Shown: positions 34,455 through 43,352 of the stretch, piece by piece
Position numbering within the stretch: the first letter of the stretch is position 1
Layout of the letters: the number at the start of each line of letters is the position of its first letter
From: an uncultured Muribaculaceae bacterium
GTDB taxonomy: Bacteria > Bacteroidota > Bacteroidia > Bacteroidales > Muribaculaceae
Length of the DNA: 64,000 bases
NCBI GenBank assembly: GCA_944321725.1
Contig: CALUMI010000010.1
Span: forward strand, 1-64,000
Direction of reading: 5' to 3'
Notes under the pieces: generated by a model
Database searches by the model: none
Seen by the model: only the letters and a program-made list of their open reading frames with translations
Told to the model about the DNA's origin: nothing
Program-made: the position numbers and the translations under genes

Positions 34455-35408
34455 ATGCAAATTCCCAAATTACCGAAAATAAACATTTGGCATCTTGCCA
34501 AAGACTGCACAATGATTTTGTTGGGGCTTATGCTCTATTCCGTAGGCTTCTGCGGATTCATTTTGCCCAAAGAAGTAATCATGGGAGGTGTGGCCGGAGT
34601 GGCATCCCTGATATTCTTCCAGACCCACATACCTGTGGCCATATCAATCTACGCGCTCAACATAACGCTGCTCGCCATAGCATGGCGGGTTGTAGGTTGG
34701 CAATTCGTACTGAAAACGATATTCGGAGCCACATTTCTCAGCGTGTTCATCGGTATAGCACAACCGTTTTTCGAGGCATATCCCGTAGCGTTGCCGGAAA
34801 CATTTCTCGATTGCATAATAGGCGCCGTGCTGTGTGGCATGGGTGTGGGATTGGCATTCACCCACAACGGCAGTACCGGAGGCTCCGATATCGTTGCCGC
34901 CGTTGTTTCAAAATATCGCCAGATTTCAGTCGGAAGAATGATACTGTACGTCGACCTTATAATAATATCGTCATCATATATCATCTATCACGACCTCGAC
35001 CGCGTAATTTACGGTTATGTGGTACTCGTGTTTCAGTCATTCATGACCGATCAGGTAATCAACAACAACCGTCAAGCCGTGCAATTCACCATTTTCTCAA
35101 AAAAATGGGATGAAATCGCCACAACCGTCAACCGCGAGTTGCATCGCGGCTGCACAATAATCGACGGCACAGGCTGGTATACGCGCCGCGAAGTGAAGAT
35201 GCTGATAATTTTCTGCCGCAAAAACGAGGCTCTTTTCATCTATCGCCTCATCAAAGCGCTGGATGTACACGCGTTCATATCACAAGCCAACGTAAATACC
35301 ATTTACGGAGAAGGATTCGACGAAATGAAAGTCAAAGCACGCCGCAAGCTCGACAAAGAACGCCTTCCCGACACTCCACAACAAACACTGCCAACCGACA
35401 GCCACTAA
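34455..35408 (+). CDS. YitT family (DUF161/DUF2179) membrane protein
   Basis: The 317-residue protein starts at the ATG at 34455, just behind a strong promoter; an upstream frame from 34407 would include the promoter and is rejected. It has about five or six membrane helices in the first 200 residues (VGFCGFILPKEVIMGGVAGVA, FTHNGSTGGSDIVAAVVSKY) and a C-terminal soluble DUF2179 domain (TIIDGTGWYTRREVKMLIIFCRKNE at 249-273). The molecular function of the family is not established. The gene converges with tdk, with 26 bases between them and no clear terminator. Confidence 0.88.
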   Translation: MQIPKLPKINIWHLAKDCTMILLGLMLYSVGFCGFILPKEVIMGGVAGVASLIFFQTHIPVAISIYALNITLLAIAWRVVGWQFVLKTIFGATFLSVFIGIAQPFFEAYPVALPETFLDCIIGAVLCGMGVGLAFTHNGSTGGSDIVAAVVSKYRQISVGRMILYVDLIIISSSYIIYHDLDRVIYGYVVLVFQSFMTDQVINNNRQAVQFTIFSKKWDEIATTVNRELHRGCTIIDGTGWYTRREVKMLIIFCRKNEALFIYRLIKALDVHAFISQANVNTIYGEGFDEMKVKARRKLDKERLPDTPQQTLPTDSH

Positions 35409-35434
35409 CCTCACCACCCCCTATGTAATCCAAA

Positions 35435-36082
35435 CTATTTCATCGACTCGCCAAAATCGATGGCACTGCGCATATCGCGCTCACAACGGCGCAGCCTCCA
35501 ACACCGGCGGCACATAGTCATATACTTGTCGTTGCCGCCAATCTCTACTTGATCGCCTTCCGTAACAACATTCCCACTGCGGTCGATACGGGCATTGATT
35601 ATCGTCTTCCTCCCACAACCGCAAGTGGACTTCACCTCGTCTATCGTATCGGCTATCTCAAACAACCGCCGCGAACCATCGAACAGACGGCTCTGAAAAT
35701 CGGTACGCAGGCCATAGCACATCACATTAACACCGTAATCATCGACAATTCTCGCCAACTGATCAACCTGCACGGCAGAAAGAAATTGAGCCTCGTCGAT
35801 AAGCACCCACTCAGTCACCCTTCCCCGCTCTTCGAAAATGGAAGTAAGCAAACGGTACATATCCGATTCCGGATAAATCCAACGGCATTCGCGCTCTATC
35901 CCGATGCGCGAGCGTATCACATTGTCTTTCTCACGATTGTCGACAATGGGTTTCATGCACAAATAATCCATGCCGCGCTCTTCAAAATTATAGGCCGTAG
36001 TTAGCAGCAATGCCGTCTTTGCCGAACCCATCGTGCCGTAACGGAAATATAACTTGCCTCTCCTTATATCGTTGTTATTCAT
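35435..36082 (-). CDS. tdk: Thymidine kinase (type II)
   Basis: Phosphorylates thymidine to dTMP in the salvage pathway, in the cytoplasm. The 215-residue protein has the P-loop YGTMGSAKT at 15-23, LIDEAQFL with the catalytic glutamate, and two cysteine pairs (CGCGRKTIINARID, and CRRC near the C-terminus) for the structural zinc lasso. Length and motif order are normal. It lies 4 bases after tilS on the minus strand, so the two form an operon. Confidence 0.93.
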   Translation of the reverse strand: MNNNDIRRGKLYFRYGTMGSAKTALLLTTAYNFEERGMDYLCMKPIVDNREKDNVIRSRIGIERECRWIYPESDMYRLLTSIFEERGRVTEWVLIDEAQFLSAVQVDQLARIVDDYGVNVMCYGLRTDFQSRLFDGSRRLFEIADTIDEVKSTCGCGRKTIINARIDRSGNVVTEGDQVEIGGNDKYMTMCRRCWRLRRCERDMRSAIDFGESMK

Positions 36083-36086
36083 AATT

Positions 36087-37412
36087 TTATCTAATAGTCA
36101 ATATAACCACCTCTTTTGTAGCCTCAGTCACCGAAAAATCAGACGAGGCACGATGCCCCACTATCCACAATATGCGCTCTCCGCTACACAAAAGCCATAC
36201 CGACCGCTTGTCGGCAAGGCTGAATTTATTGTCATTGAAATAATCACTGAGTTTCTTGCTACCGCGCATTCCATAAGGATGAAAACGGTCGCCCTCGCGC
36301 CAATGCCGCAAAGTCAGAGCCTCATTCAAGATACGTCCGTCGAAATAAGCCATACTGCTATCTCTCCGGAAAACAAATCCGGGATAATAATCCGATTTTT
36401 CCAACTCTATTTTCAACGGCAAACCGGAAAAGTCGGCAAGCCGGAAATCATAAGCCTCGTCCGAGAAGTTGTCGCGAAATAACGTAATCATCCCTCTCCC
36501 AATCTCAGCCACAATATCGCCGGAACGAAAAACCGCGCCTGTTGTAGACACTGACAACATGCTTTTTTCTTGAGCCGCACTAAATCCGTATGGAGAAACT
36601 ATCTCATGCAATACCGTCAATGGGTGGGCGGTTTGCCCTAATTTTCGGCGATCGATAACTGTTTTCCCGCCTTCAAATGTACATATATCCTTTTTTATAC
36701 GCCCTACAGCCTCGCCAAAAACAGCGAAATCGCCCGCGATATTCCCCAATGTGCGCCGCAAACCGGCATCGGCGTCAGGAAAACAGCGGCGAATTGCAGG
36801 AAGCACTATATTACGAATTTTATTGCGCGAGTATTCGGTTTCAAGGTTAGTGCGGTCGACAACAAAATCCTGCCCTATTTCCTTAAGATAGCTTTCAATA
36901 TCTGCTCTGCCCACCGATAAAAACGGGCGCACCACCTTGCCATTGACAGGCTTTATGCCCGACAATCCCGCAATGCCACAGCCCCGCAACATGTTGAGGA
37001 AAAATGTTTCCACACTGTCGTCTGAATGATGAGCTACAGCTATGACCGCACAGCCCGCCTCCACACGCACCTCCTCAAACCATTTATAGCGCAGTTCGCG
37101 ACACGCCATTTCCACAGACACTTTATGCTCCTCCATATATGCCGGCACGTCAAAATCGCGGACAAGGCATCCCACACCCAACTTTGCGCACAACTCACGC
37201 ACAAAACGCTCGTCGCGCATCGAGTCATCTCCACGCAGATGGAAATTGCAATGCGCCGCCACACAATCGTATCCCAAACCGGCTAGCAGACACAACAATG
37301 CCACCGAATCCGCTCCTCCGCTCACCGCGACAAGCAGACGGTCATCCGCATCGAACAGCCGGTTCTCAGATATATAGACAGCGACTTTCTCTTCAAAGCT
37401 CCGATTTTCCAT
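36087..37412 (-). CDS. tilS: tRNA(Ile)-lysidine synthase
   Basis: Essential enzyme that converts C34 of the tRNA(Ile) CAU anticodon to lysidine using ATP and lysine. The 441-residue protein has the N-type ATP pyrophosphatase motif SGGADS at 31-36, the catalytic domain to about residue 200 (AHHSDDSVETFFLNMLRG), a linker and the C-terminal tRNA-binding domain (REGDRFHPYGMRGSKKLSDYF). Its -7 promoter element ends only 5 bases before the ATG (37417-37424), so the transcript may be leaderless. Confidence 0.95.
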   Translation of the reverse strand: MENRSFEEKVAVYISENRLFDADDRLLVAVSGGADSVALLCLLAGLGYDCVAAHCNFHLRGDDSMRDERFVRELCAKLGVGCLVRDFDVPAYMEEHKVSVEMACRELRYKWFEEVRVEAGCAVIAVAHHSDDSVETFFLNMLRGCGIAGLSGIKPVNGKVVRPFLSVGRADIESYLKEIGQDFVVDRTNLETEYSRNKIRNIVLPAIRRCFPDADAGLRRTLGNIAGDFAVFGEAVGRIKKDICTFEGGKTVIDRRKLGQTAHPLTVLHEIVSPYGFSAAQEKSMLSVSTTGAVFRSGDIVAEIGRGMITLFRDNFSDEAYDFRLADFSGLPLKIELEKSDYYPGFVFRRDSSMAYFDGRILNEALTLRHWREGDRFHPYGMRGSKKLSDYFNDNKFSLADKRSVWLLCSGERILWIVGHRASSDFSVTEATKEVVILTIR

Positions 37413-37416
37413 ACCA

Positions 37417-37424
37417 CAAAGATA
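37417..37424 (-). promoter_or_regulatory. Candidate -7 element of tilS
   Basis: The minus strand reads TATCTTTG, an exact TAnnTTTG match, four bases before the annotated tilS ATG. No TTTG is seen at -33. Confidence 0.5.
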
Positions 37425-37573
37425 ACTATAGACAGCCGTTAACCATATCTATTTTTAAAATGTTTTTCAGTTATTTCGAAAACAAGCGACATAATCCGTA
37501 CAATCCGGACACCGGATTATTTTTTCCGGACAAGATAAACTGCATCTCGGCATAACAATTTCAAACGAGTTTG

Positions 37574-37604
37574 ATTGTTCTGCCCTCGATTTGTATTATC
37601 TTTG
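37574..37604 (+). promoter_or_regulatory. Promoter of pheS
   Basis: ATTG (37574-37577), 19 bases, TATCTTTG (37597-37604). The -7 is exact and the -33 has one mismatch. The predicted leader is about 15 bases and ends in AAGAGAG just before the start codon, a possible ribosome-binding site. Confidence 0.65.
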
Positions 37605-37624
37605 CAGTCAAAATAATAAGAGAG

Positions 37625-38644
37625 ATGTTAGATAAAATAAATAGTCTGAAAGCCGCAATCGAGGCTCTTTCAGCGACAAGCAAAGAAGAGGTCGAGGCTC
37701 TTCGCATAAAATATTTAAGCAAAAAAGGAGAAATATCTCTTCTGTTCAACGATTTCCGCACTGTCCCCAACGAGCAGAAAAAAGAAATCGGGCAGAAACT
37801 CAACGAGCTGAAAAATCTTGCCACAGAGAAGATAAACAATCTTCGCGAGGCTGTCGACAATAAGCAAAGCGACAGCAACGACTTGGATCTTACCCGTACA
37901 GCGTCGCCTTTGCGTTTGGGCAAACGCCACCCAATATCATTGGTAAAAGAAGAAATCATCTCAATATTTTCACGTTTGGGATTCACAATAGCCGAAGGTC
38001 CGGAGGTTGAGGACGATTGGCATGTGTTCTCGTCGCTTAACTTTGCCGCCGACCATCCGGCACGCGACATGCAAGACACATTCTTTATCCAACGCAATCC
38101 CGATGTGCTGCTGCGCACACACACCTCATCGGTTCAATCGCGTGTGATGACCACCACCGAGCCGCCCATCAGAATAATCTGTCCGGGCCGCGTATATCGC
38201 AACGAGGCCATCTCAGCCCGCGCACATTGCTTTTTTCATCAGGTAGAGGCTCTCTATATCGACAAAGACGTTTCTTTTGCCGACTTGAAGCAGACACTAC
38301 TGTATTTTGCCCGCGAAATGTTCGGAAAAGACACCCAAATACGCTTACGCCCGTCATATTTCCCGTTCACTGAACCTTCGGCAGAAATGGACATTTCATG
38401 CCATATATGCGGCGGGAAAGGCTGCGCGTTCTGCAAACACACCGGCTGGGTGGAAATTCTCGGCTGTGGAATGGTTGACCCCAACGTGCTCGACGCATGC
38501 GGAATCGACAGCAAAAAATATTCAGGATATGCGCTCGGCATGGGCATCGAACGAATCACCAACCTGAAATACAGAGTGAAAGATCTGCGCATGTTCTCGG
38601 AAAACGATGTGCGCTTTCTTGACGAGTTCGAGGCTGTACACTAA
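37625..38644 (+). CDS. pheS: Phenylalanyl-tRNA synthetase alpha subunit
   Basis: Catalytic subunit of the heterotetrameric enzyme that charges tRNA(Phe). From the ATG at 37625 the protein has 339 residues, the usual length. An N-terminal coiled coil (about 1-90) precedes the class II catalytic core with HPARDMQDTFF, LLRTHTSSVQSRVM, FHQVEALYIDK and GMGIERITNLKY. A frame opening at 37571 would start inside the promoter and is not used. pheT is not adjacent. Confidence 0.96.
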   Translation: MLDKINSLKAAIEALSATSKEEVEALRIKYLSKKGEISLLFNDFRTVPNEQKKEIGQKLNELKNLATEKINNLREAVDNKQSDSNDLDLTRTASPLRLGKRHPISLVKEEIISIFSRLGFTIAEGPEVEDDWHVFSSLNFAADHPARDMQDTFFIQRNPDVLLRTHTSSVQSRVMTTTEPPIRIICPGRVYRNEAISARAHCFFHQVEALYIDKDVSFADLKQTLLYFAREMFGKDTQIRLRPSYFPFTEPSAEMDISCHICGGKGCAFCKHTGWVEILGCGMVDPNVLDACGIDSKKYSGYALGMGIERITNLKYRVKDLRMFSENDVRFLDEFEAVH

Positions 38645-38678
38645 CCGCAGCACACAATAAACGGCAAAATCAACAAAC

Positions 38679-38711
38679 CGGGCAGAGGCCATTTTGGAGC
38701 CAAGCTGCCCG
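38679..38711 (+). other. Hairpin between pheS and nth
   Basis: CGGGCAG (38679-38685) and CTGCCCG (38705-38711) are complementary, with an inner GGC/GCC pair. There is no T-run, so it is more likely an RNA-processing or stabilising hairpin in the 81-base gap than a terminator. Confidence 0.5.
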
Positions 38712-38725
38712 ACAATATTAAATTT

Positions 38726-39379
38726 ATGACTACAAACGAACGCTATAAAGGAATAATAGAATGGTTCTCAACCAACATGCCGATAGCAGAAACCGAATTG
38801 CATTACGGCAATCCGTTTCAGTTGCTCGTAGCCGTAATCTTGTCCGCCCAATGCACCGACAAAAGAGTTAATATTGTCACACCTGCCCTGTTTCAAGCCT
38901 ACCCCACACCTGAAGCAATGGCAGCAAGCAATCCGGAAGCCATATTCGAGTATATCAAAAGCGTCACCTTTCCGAACAACAAATCAAAAGCGTTGATAGG
39001 AGCGGCGAAAATGCTTGTTGAAAAATACGGAGGCAAAGTCCCGTCGACAATGGAGGAATTGGTAAAGCTGCCGGGAGTCGGAAGAAAAACGGCAAACGTA
39101 ATGCTCGCCGTAGTGTTCGACAAACCGGCAATGGCTGTCGACACACATGTGTTCCGCGTGTCAAACCGCATCGGCCTTACCGACAATTCCAAAAACCCAC
39201 TCGAAACAGAAAAGACTCTTGTCAGGAATTTTCCGCCGGAACTGCTGCCCAAAGCTCATCATTGGCTGATACTGCACGGCAGATACACATGCACCGCACG
39301 CAAGCCCAAATGCAACGAATGCGGAATAACAAAATACTGCAAATACTACAACAGTAATCCGTTGAAACCAGTAAAATAA
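38726..39379 (+). CDS. nth: Endonuclease III (base-excision DNA glycosylase)
   Basis: Removes oxidised pyrimidines and nicks the abasic site. The 217-residue protein contains SAQCTDKRVN, the helix-hairpin-helix LPGVGRKTANVML with the catalytic lysine, VDTHVFRVSNRIGL with the catalytic aspartate, and the C-terminal 4Fe-4S ligands spaced C-x6-C-x2-C-x5-C (CTARKPKCNECGITKYC). It starts a run of five closely spaced genes extending to 42487. Confidence 0.95.
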   Translation: MTTNERYKGIIEWFSTNMPIAETELHYGNPFQLLVAVILSAQCTDKRVNIVTPALFQAYPTPEAMAASNPEAIFEYIKSVTFPNNKSKALIGAAKMLVEKYGGKVPSTMEELVKLPGVGRKTANVMLAVVFDKPAMAVDTHVFRVSNRIGLTDNSKNPLETEKTLVRNFPPELLPKAHHWLILHGRYTCTARKPKCNECGITKYCKYYNSNPLKPVK

Positions 39380-39390
39380 AAGCGGCAAGC

Positions 39391-40002
39391 ATGGAGTCCA
39401 CATTGCTGTTAATAATCGAAATAGTAGGAACTATAGCATTCGCCATCAGCGGCATACGTCTTGCCGCCGCCAAAAAGTTCGACTGGTTCGGAGCATATAT
39501 AGTGGGATTGGTCACGGCAATAGGAGGAGGGACATTACGCGACATTTTATTGGACACCACTCCTTTTTGGATGGAAAACGGCTGGTATCTCGCCGTCACA
39601 GGAATATCATTAATCTATGTCATACTATTCCGCAAGCAGCTTGTAAGGCTCAACAGCACATTCTTCTTCTTCGACACTATCGGTTTAGCCCTGTTCGTAG
39701 TGATAGGCATACAAAAAACCATAACGTTCGGCTATCCTATGTGGATTGCTGTAATAATGGGCACCATTACGGGGGCATTCGGAGGCGTGGTCAGAGATAT
39801 CCTCATCAATGAGGTCCCTCTGATTTTCCGCAAAGACGTATATGGTACAGCCTGTATTGCCGGAGGACTGATATACTGGATAATGATAATCACCGGAGCG
39901 TCGCCAGCCGCGCAGCAACTGTCGTGTGCCGCGACTGTAATACTCATACGCCTGTTGGCGGTAAAATATAATTGGTCGATACCGGTATTACGAAATAATT
40001 AA
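39391..40002 (+). CDS. TRIC-type cation channel (UPF0126/YicG family)
   Basis: A 203-residue membrane protein with seven predicted helices and an internal duplication. Each half carries the family glycine-rich signature: TAIGGGTLRDILL near residue 45 and GAFGGVVRDILI near residue 127. Prokaryotic TRIC proteins form trimeric potassium or cation channels; the role in this cell is unknown. It lies 11 bases after nth and 6 bases before the GtrA-like gene. Confidence 0.88.
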   Translation: MESTLLLIIEIVGTIAFAISGIRLAAAKKFDWFGAYIVGLVTAIGGGTLRDILLDTTPFWMENGWYLAVTGISLIYVILFRKQLVRLNSTFFFFDTIGLALFVVIGIQKTITFGYPMWIAVIMGTITGAFGGVVRDILINEVPLIFRKDVYGTACIAGGLIYWIMIITGASPAAQQLSCAATVILIRLLAVKYNWSIPVLRNN

Positions 40003-40008
40003 ACAATC

Positions 40009-40449
40009 ATGAGCGGAACCAAAACAACAGTCATACAACTGCTGAAATACGGAGTAATCGGCGCAAGCAACACTCTCATCACACTGATTGCATTCTATCT
40101 GCTGAACACGACAGCCGGATTATCCGAGAATTTCGCCAATGTCACAGGCTATATTCTCGGAGTTGTCAACAGTTTTGTATGGAACCGGAATTGGGTATTC
40201 AAGACAAAAAACAATCTGAAAAAAGAGGCCGCATTGTTTGTTACGGGATTCCTGATATGTTTTGCGTTTCAATTCGCGCTGTTCAATTACATGCTGACCC
40301 ATACCGGCATAAAGGACATAGAAATAGAATGGCTGCCAATGAAAAACTCAGGAGAGAATATAGCAATGTGCATAAGCATGGTGGCATACACTTTGGCAAA
40401 CTACTGCTATAACCGTTTCATCACATTCAAGAAAAAACGGCAGGAATGA
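40009..40449 (+). CDS. GtrA-like small membrane protein
   Basis: A 146-residue protein with four predicted helices and the GtrA motifs LLKYGVIGASNTLITL at the start and SFVWNRNWVF in the middle. GtrA-like proteins are thought to help flip lipid-linked sugars across the inner membrane. It overlaps the following glycosyltransferase gene by 4 bases, which fits that role: GtrA plus a polyprenyl-phosphate-sugar-dependent transferase. Confidence 0.88.
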   Translation: MSGTKTTVIQLLKYGVIGASNTLITLIAFYLLNTTAGLSENFANVTGYILGVVNSFVWNRNWVFKTKNNLKKEAALFVTGFLICFAFQFALFNYMLTHTGIKDIEIEWLPMKNSGENIAMCISMVAYTLANYCYNRFITFKKKRQE

Positions 40450-41774
40450 TAAAACACACGAAAGTAGAAAATTCATTGTCAGTACTGTTGGCCGCTACGG
40501 CCATAATTGTAATATTCCCGGTATTGGGACGGGTGGAGCTGCAACCGGATGAAATACTCATAGCCAATCTTGCGCGGCAATTCTCATCGTCGGGGATAAG
40601 CAGCGTGTTTGACGGGCACGGCAGCGATTTCCCCATCAATTTTTACAGCTATTTGGTGTCGCTGACAATGAATCTGTGGAATCTGCCCGACACTTATTCG
40701 GTAAGACTGCCATCGGCCATAATCATAACACTGCTCACCACAGGAATGTTTCTGTTCAGAGGGCAAGACGAGAAACCCGGCAAGGCGTTTTTGGCGTCAC
40801 TGCTTTTCCTCTCAAGCTACACCATAAGCTCTCTTGCCTACCATGCGAATGTAATATCCTTAATGGCCCTGTTTTTCATATTCTCCCTCTCATCCATTTA
40901 TCATTGGATAAAACAGCCTTCGGCAGAAAAAGCATGGTGGCTTATAGCGGCTACCTCATGCGCGACAATATTCATGGGCATACTCGCTCCGGCTATAGCG
41001 CTCGCCGTAGGAGGAATATTCATCTTACTGCAAAACGACAAGCGCAAAATCATGTTGTCAAAGATGCTGCTGATGACAGCCGCGTCGACAGTTATAGCGT
41101 ATCTTGCCGTCACATTCATCACAAACGACAGGCAATCAGCGGATAATGTACTCGGAATTACCCAAATAACAAGCAAATTCGAAGAATATGGCAAACTCAC
41201 ATCGTTTGCAGGCCATGCTTTCTTCTCTATATTCCCATGGTCAATACCCATAATAGTCGCCCTGTTCTGGATTGCCTCGCATCCGGCATGGCTGCGCAAC
41301 AAATTTCTTGCGCTTTCTCTGCTCAAACAATTCGGTGTGATATTATTTATCATAGCAATCCCGACAATGATTGCCCTCAACCGGCTCTCATTGATAATGC
41401 TGCTCGCTTCCATTTATTTCAACATGCCGATTATAAGCAGTTTCTTATTATCACAAATCCACAACCATTCCGTAACATGGCGCATCACCGGAGGCATATT
41501 TGCCGCACTGACGGCATTGCTTGCGATAATATTCATGGCAATCGCGTCGGGAGCGGAAATCAGTATCGCGGGATACTCCATTGCCGACTTCCACGGTTGG
41601 ACAATTTGGAAAATACTGTTAATAATGGCAATAGCTGTTTCCTTATACACATTATGGCGCAACCAGCGAACAATTCGCTTCAACAACCGTTACCTATATA
41701 ATATTGTAATACTGTATTTACTCGCACAAATACTTTATAAAGCATTTATAAACCCTTATATTGCAACCGCATGA
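40446..41774 (+). CDS. Membrane glycosyltransferase, GT39/ArnT-like
   Basis: A 442-residue protein with about 11 membrane helices. Near the N-terminus it has ELQPDEILIANLARQF (residues 31-46), the Asp-Glu motif in the first periplasmic loop that GT39/ArnT-like enzymes use for catalysis. Such enzymes move sugars from a polyprenyl phosphate carrier to lipid or protein outside the inner membrane. The donor and acceptor are unknown. It is coupled to GtrA upstream and to the DUF4491-VOC gene downstream by 4-base overlaps. Confidence 0.75.
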   Translation: MIKHTKVENSLSVLLAATAIIVIFPVLGRVELQPDEILIANLARQFSSSGISSVFDGHGSDFPINFYSYLVSLTMNLWNLPDTYSVRLPSAIIITLLTTGMFLFRGQDEKPGKAFLASLLFLSSYTISSLAYHANVISLMALFFIFSLSSIYHWIKQPSAEKAWWLIAATSCATIFMGILAPAIALAVGGIFILLQNDKRKIMLSKMLLMTAASTVIAYLAVTFITNDRQSADNVLGITQITSKFEEYGKLTSFAGHAFFSIFPWSIPIIVALFWIASHPAWLRNKFLALSLLKQFGVILFIIAIPTMIALNRLSLIMLLASIYFNMPIISSFLLSQIHNHSVTWRITGGIFAALTALLAIIFMAIASGAEISIAGYSIADFHGWTIWKILLIMAIAVSLYTLWRNQRTIRFNNRYLYNIVILYLLAQILYKAFINPYIATA

Positions 41775-42487
41775 CAGATTTGCTTGAAACCTACAACCTG
41801 CTCGGCATCACCATAGGGCTGTGCACGTTCTTGATTATAGGCATATTTCACCCGCTCGTAATCAAAGGCGAATACTATTTCGGAGTGAAAATATGGAGGC
41901 TGTTCCTTTTATTCGGATTAATTTGCCTTGCCGCCGCATGTCTTGTCGGCGAGATGTTTTGGTCGATAATTCTCGGTGTCGCGGGATTTTCTTCCCTATG
42001 GGGCATAGGTGAAATATTCCAACAGCAGGAACGAGTGCGCAAAGGCTGGTTTCCGCGCAATCCGCGCAGGAAATATCCGTTTGACAACGAGCGGCAGCCA
42101 TCCGCAAAGCTCAACCATACCGCAATGTATGTAACCGACATAGAAGCCGCAAAAACATTCTTCACAAAGTATTTCGGAGCCGTAGCCAATGATTTGTACC
42201 ACAATGCCCACACAGGATTGAAAACATATTTTCTGACGTTTGACAGCGGTTCCAAATTGGAAATAATGTCGCGACCGGATGTAAATATCAGCGATGCGCA
42301 ACAACCGCACACAGGCTACGCGCATATCGCATTAAGCGTAGGAGGGAAACAGCAAGTCGACAAAATGACAAAACAACTGCGAGCAGACGGCTTCAACATA
42401 ATAAGCGAACCCCGCACAACAGGCGACGGATACTATGAAAGTTGCGTCGAAGGCCCGGACGGATGCACGATTGAAATCACAGCGTAA
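41771..42487 (+). CDS. DUF4491 membrane domain fused to a VOC (glyoxalase-like) domain
   Basis: The 238-residue protein joins two families. Residues 1-104 are a DUF4491 domain with three membrane helices and the family ending GFSSLWGIGEIFQQQERVRKGWFPRNPRR (71-100, quoted as the region, not for length). Residues 113-238 are a vicinal-oxygen-chelate domain with all four expected metal ligands: His116 (KLNHTAMYV), Glu164 (SKLEIMS), His185 (YAHIALSV) and Glu235 (CTIEITA). I know both parts as separate proteins in Bacteroidales. The fusion would tether a metal enzyme to the membrane; its substrate is unknown. Confidence 0.82.
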   Translation: MTDLLETYNLLGITIGLCTFLIIGIFHPLVIKGEYYFGVKIWRLFLLFGLICLAAACLVGEMFWSIILGVAGFSSLWGIGEIFQQQERVRKGWFPRNPRRKYPFDNERQPSAKLNHTAMYVTDIEAAKTFFTKYFGAVANDLYHNAHTGLKTYFLTFDSGSKLEIMSRPDVNISDAQQPHTGYAHIALSVGGKQQVDKMTKQLRADGFNIISEPRTTGDGYYESCVEGPDGCTIEITA

Positions 42488-42549
42488 ACAACGCACAATG
42501 CGCCCTACCGCCAAGCAACTATGTATGATCTTTGGCAGTCAATAAATCA

Positions 42550-43056
42550 TCAACGGCGGTAGTCCTGCAACTGCGACTTCAATTTCTGCTTTGCAAAAAA
42601 TATGCGGCTCTTCACCGTGCCGAGCGGAAGATTCATAGCTTCGGCAATCTCCTGATACTTATATCCCTCGACATGCATCATAAACGGACGGCGATATTCT
42701 TCTGTCAATGAGTTTACAACTTCCGACACCTCCGACAACGAGCAATGGTTTTCCGGTGTTTCCGGAGCCTCAACCTGCGGAAGATTAAGCTGATAAAGGT
42801 CGTCGCTCCTGTCGACAACTGTCTGTGTCCTTATGATGCGCCGATAATTATTGATAAAAATATTGCGCATGATAGTGAACATCCAACTCTTGAAATTGGA
42901 ATCGTCAACATATTTGCTCTCGTTGACCAACGCCTTGCATGTGGCATCCTGCAACAGATCGTGGGCATCGTCGTAATTTGCGGTGAGTTTCATGGCAAAC
43001 GACAACAGGTTGTCCTGCATGCCCAACAAACGCTTTTGGAATTTGGATGTACTCAT
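42550..43056 (-). CDS. ECF-family RNA polymerase sigma factor
   Basis: A 168-residue sigma-70 family protein with region 2 (DAHDLLQDATCKALVNESKY, NFKSWMFTIMRNIFINNYRR at residues 29-77) and region 4 (LTEEYRRPFMMHVEGYKYQE, MNLPLGTVKSRIFFAKQKL). No anti-sigma gene lies beside it on either side, unlike the sigma factor at 22708. It is transcribed alone from the promoter at 43079-43110, with a 22-base leader. Confidence 0.92.
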   Translation of the reverse strand: MSTSKFQKRLLGMQDNLLSFAMKLTANYDDAHDLLQDATCKALVNESKYVDDSNFKSWMFTIMRNIFINNYRRIIRTQTVVDRSDDLYQLNLPQVEAPETPENHCSLSEVSEVVNSLTEEYRRPFMMHVEGYKYQEIAEAMNLPLGTVKSRIFFAKQKLKSQLQDYRR

Positions 43057-43078
43057 AACACATAGTTTTTAGATTTAA

Positions 43079-43110
43079 CAAATCTATCCCCTAAATTTAT
43101 CAAATCCAAA
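43079..43110 (-). promoter_or_regulatory. Promoter of the ECF sigma gene
   Basis: On the minus strand TTTG (43107-43110), 20 bases, TAGATTTG (43079-43086): an exact Bacteroidota primary promoter. Confidence 0.7.
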
Positions 43111-43293
43111 TTAAAAGTGAAAATAATTTTACAATTTCACAATAATTAACCTGCCGCCGTTAGTATTGATTTCCAATTAAATATAAATCCAAGAATCATT
43201 AATGAATGTTATAATCAAAATATTGGTGTACGCTAAAATACAGACCTAATTCTACGAATTTATACGAACTCAATCCAATTTTAGAAAAGTACA

Positions 43294-43337
43294 TAGCGGT
43301 CACACTTGCAGCAACTAAGCCACGAGTGCGACCGCTA
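43294..43337 (-). terminator. Terminator hairpin of the phosphate transporter operon
   Basis: TAGCGGTCGCACT and AGTGTGACCGCTA on the minus strand form a 13-pair stem with one G-T wobble. The wobble only pairs in minus-strand RNA, which supports use by the transporter transcript. The tail after the stem is weak (TGTACTTTTC). The stem starts 16 bases after the stop codon. Confidence 0.7.
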
Positions 43338-43352
43338 CGTAACCAACTTATA

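Larger units (their letters stand above)
43057..43352. other. Intergenic region between sigma factor and phosphate transporter
   Basis: Almost 300 bases without a gene. It holds the sigma factor promoter at the left end and the terminator hairpin of the transporter operon at the right end. The middle is AT-rich and shows nothing recognisable. Confidence 0.6.

Noticed and set aside
34403-35113. 236-codon frame overlapping the YitT gene
   Set aside because: It is in another frame of the same strand, starts inside the promoter, and has a His/Arg-rich shadow composition.
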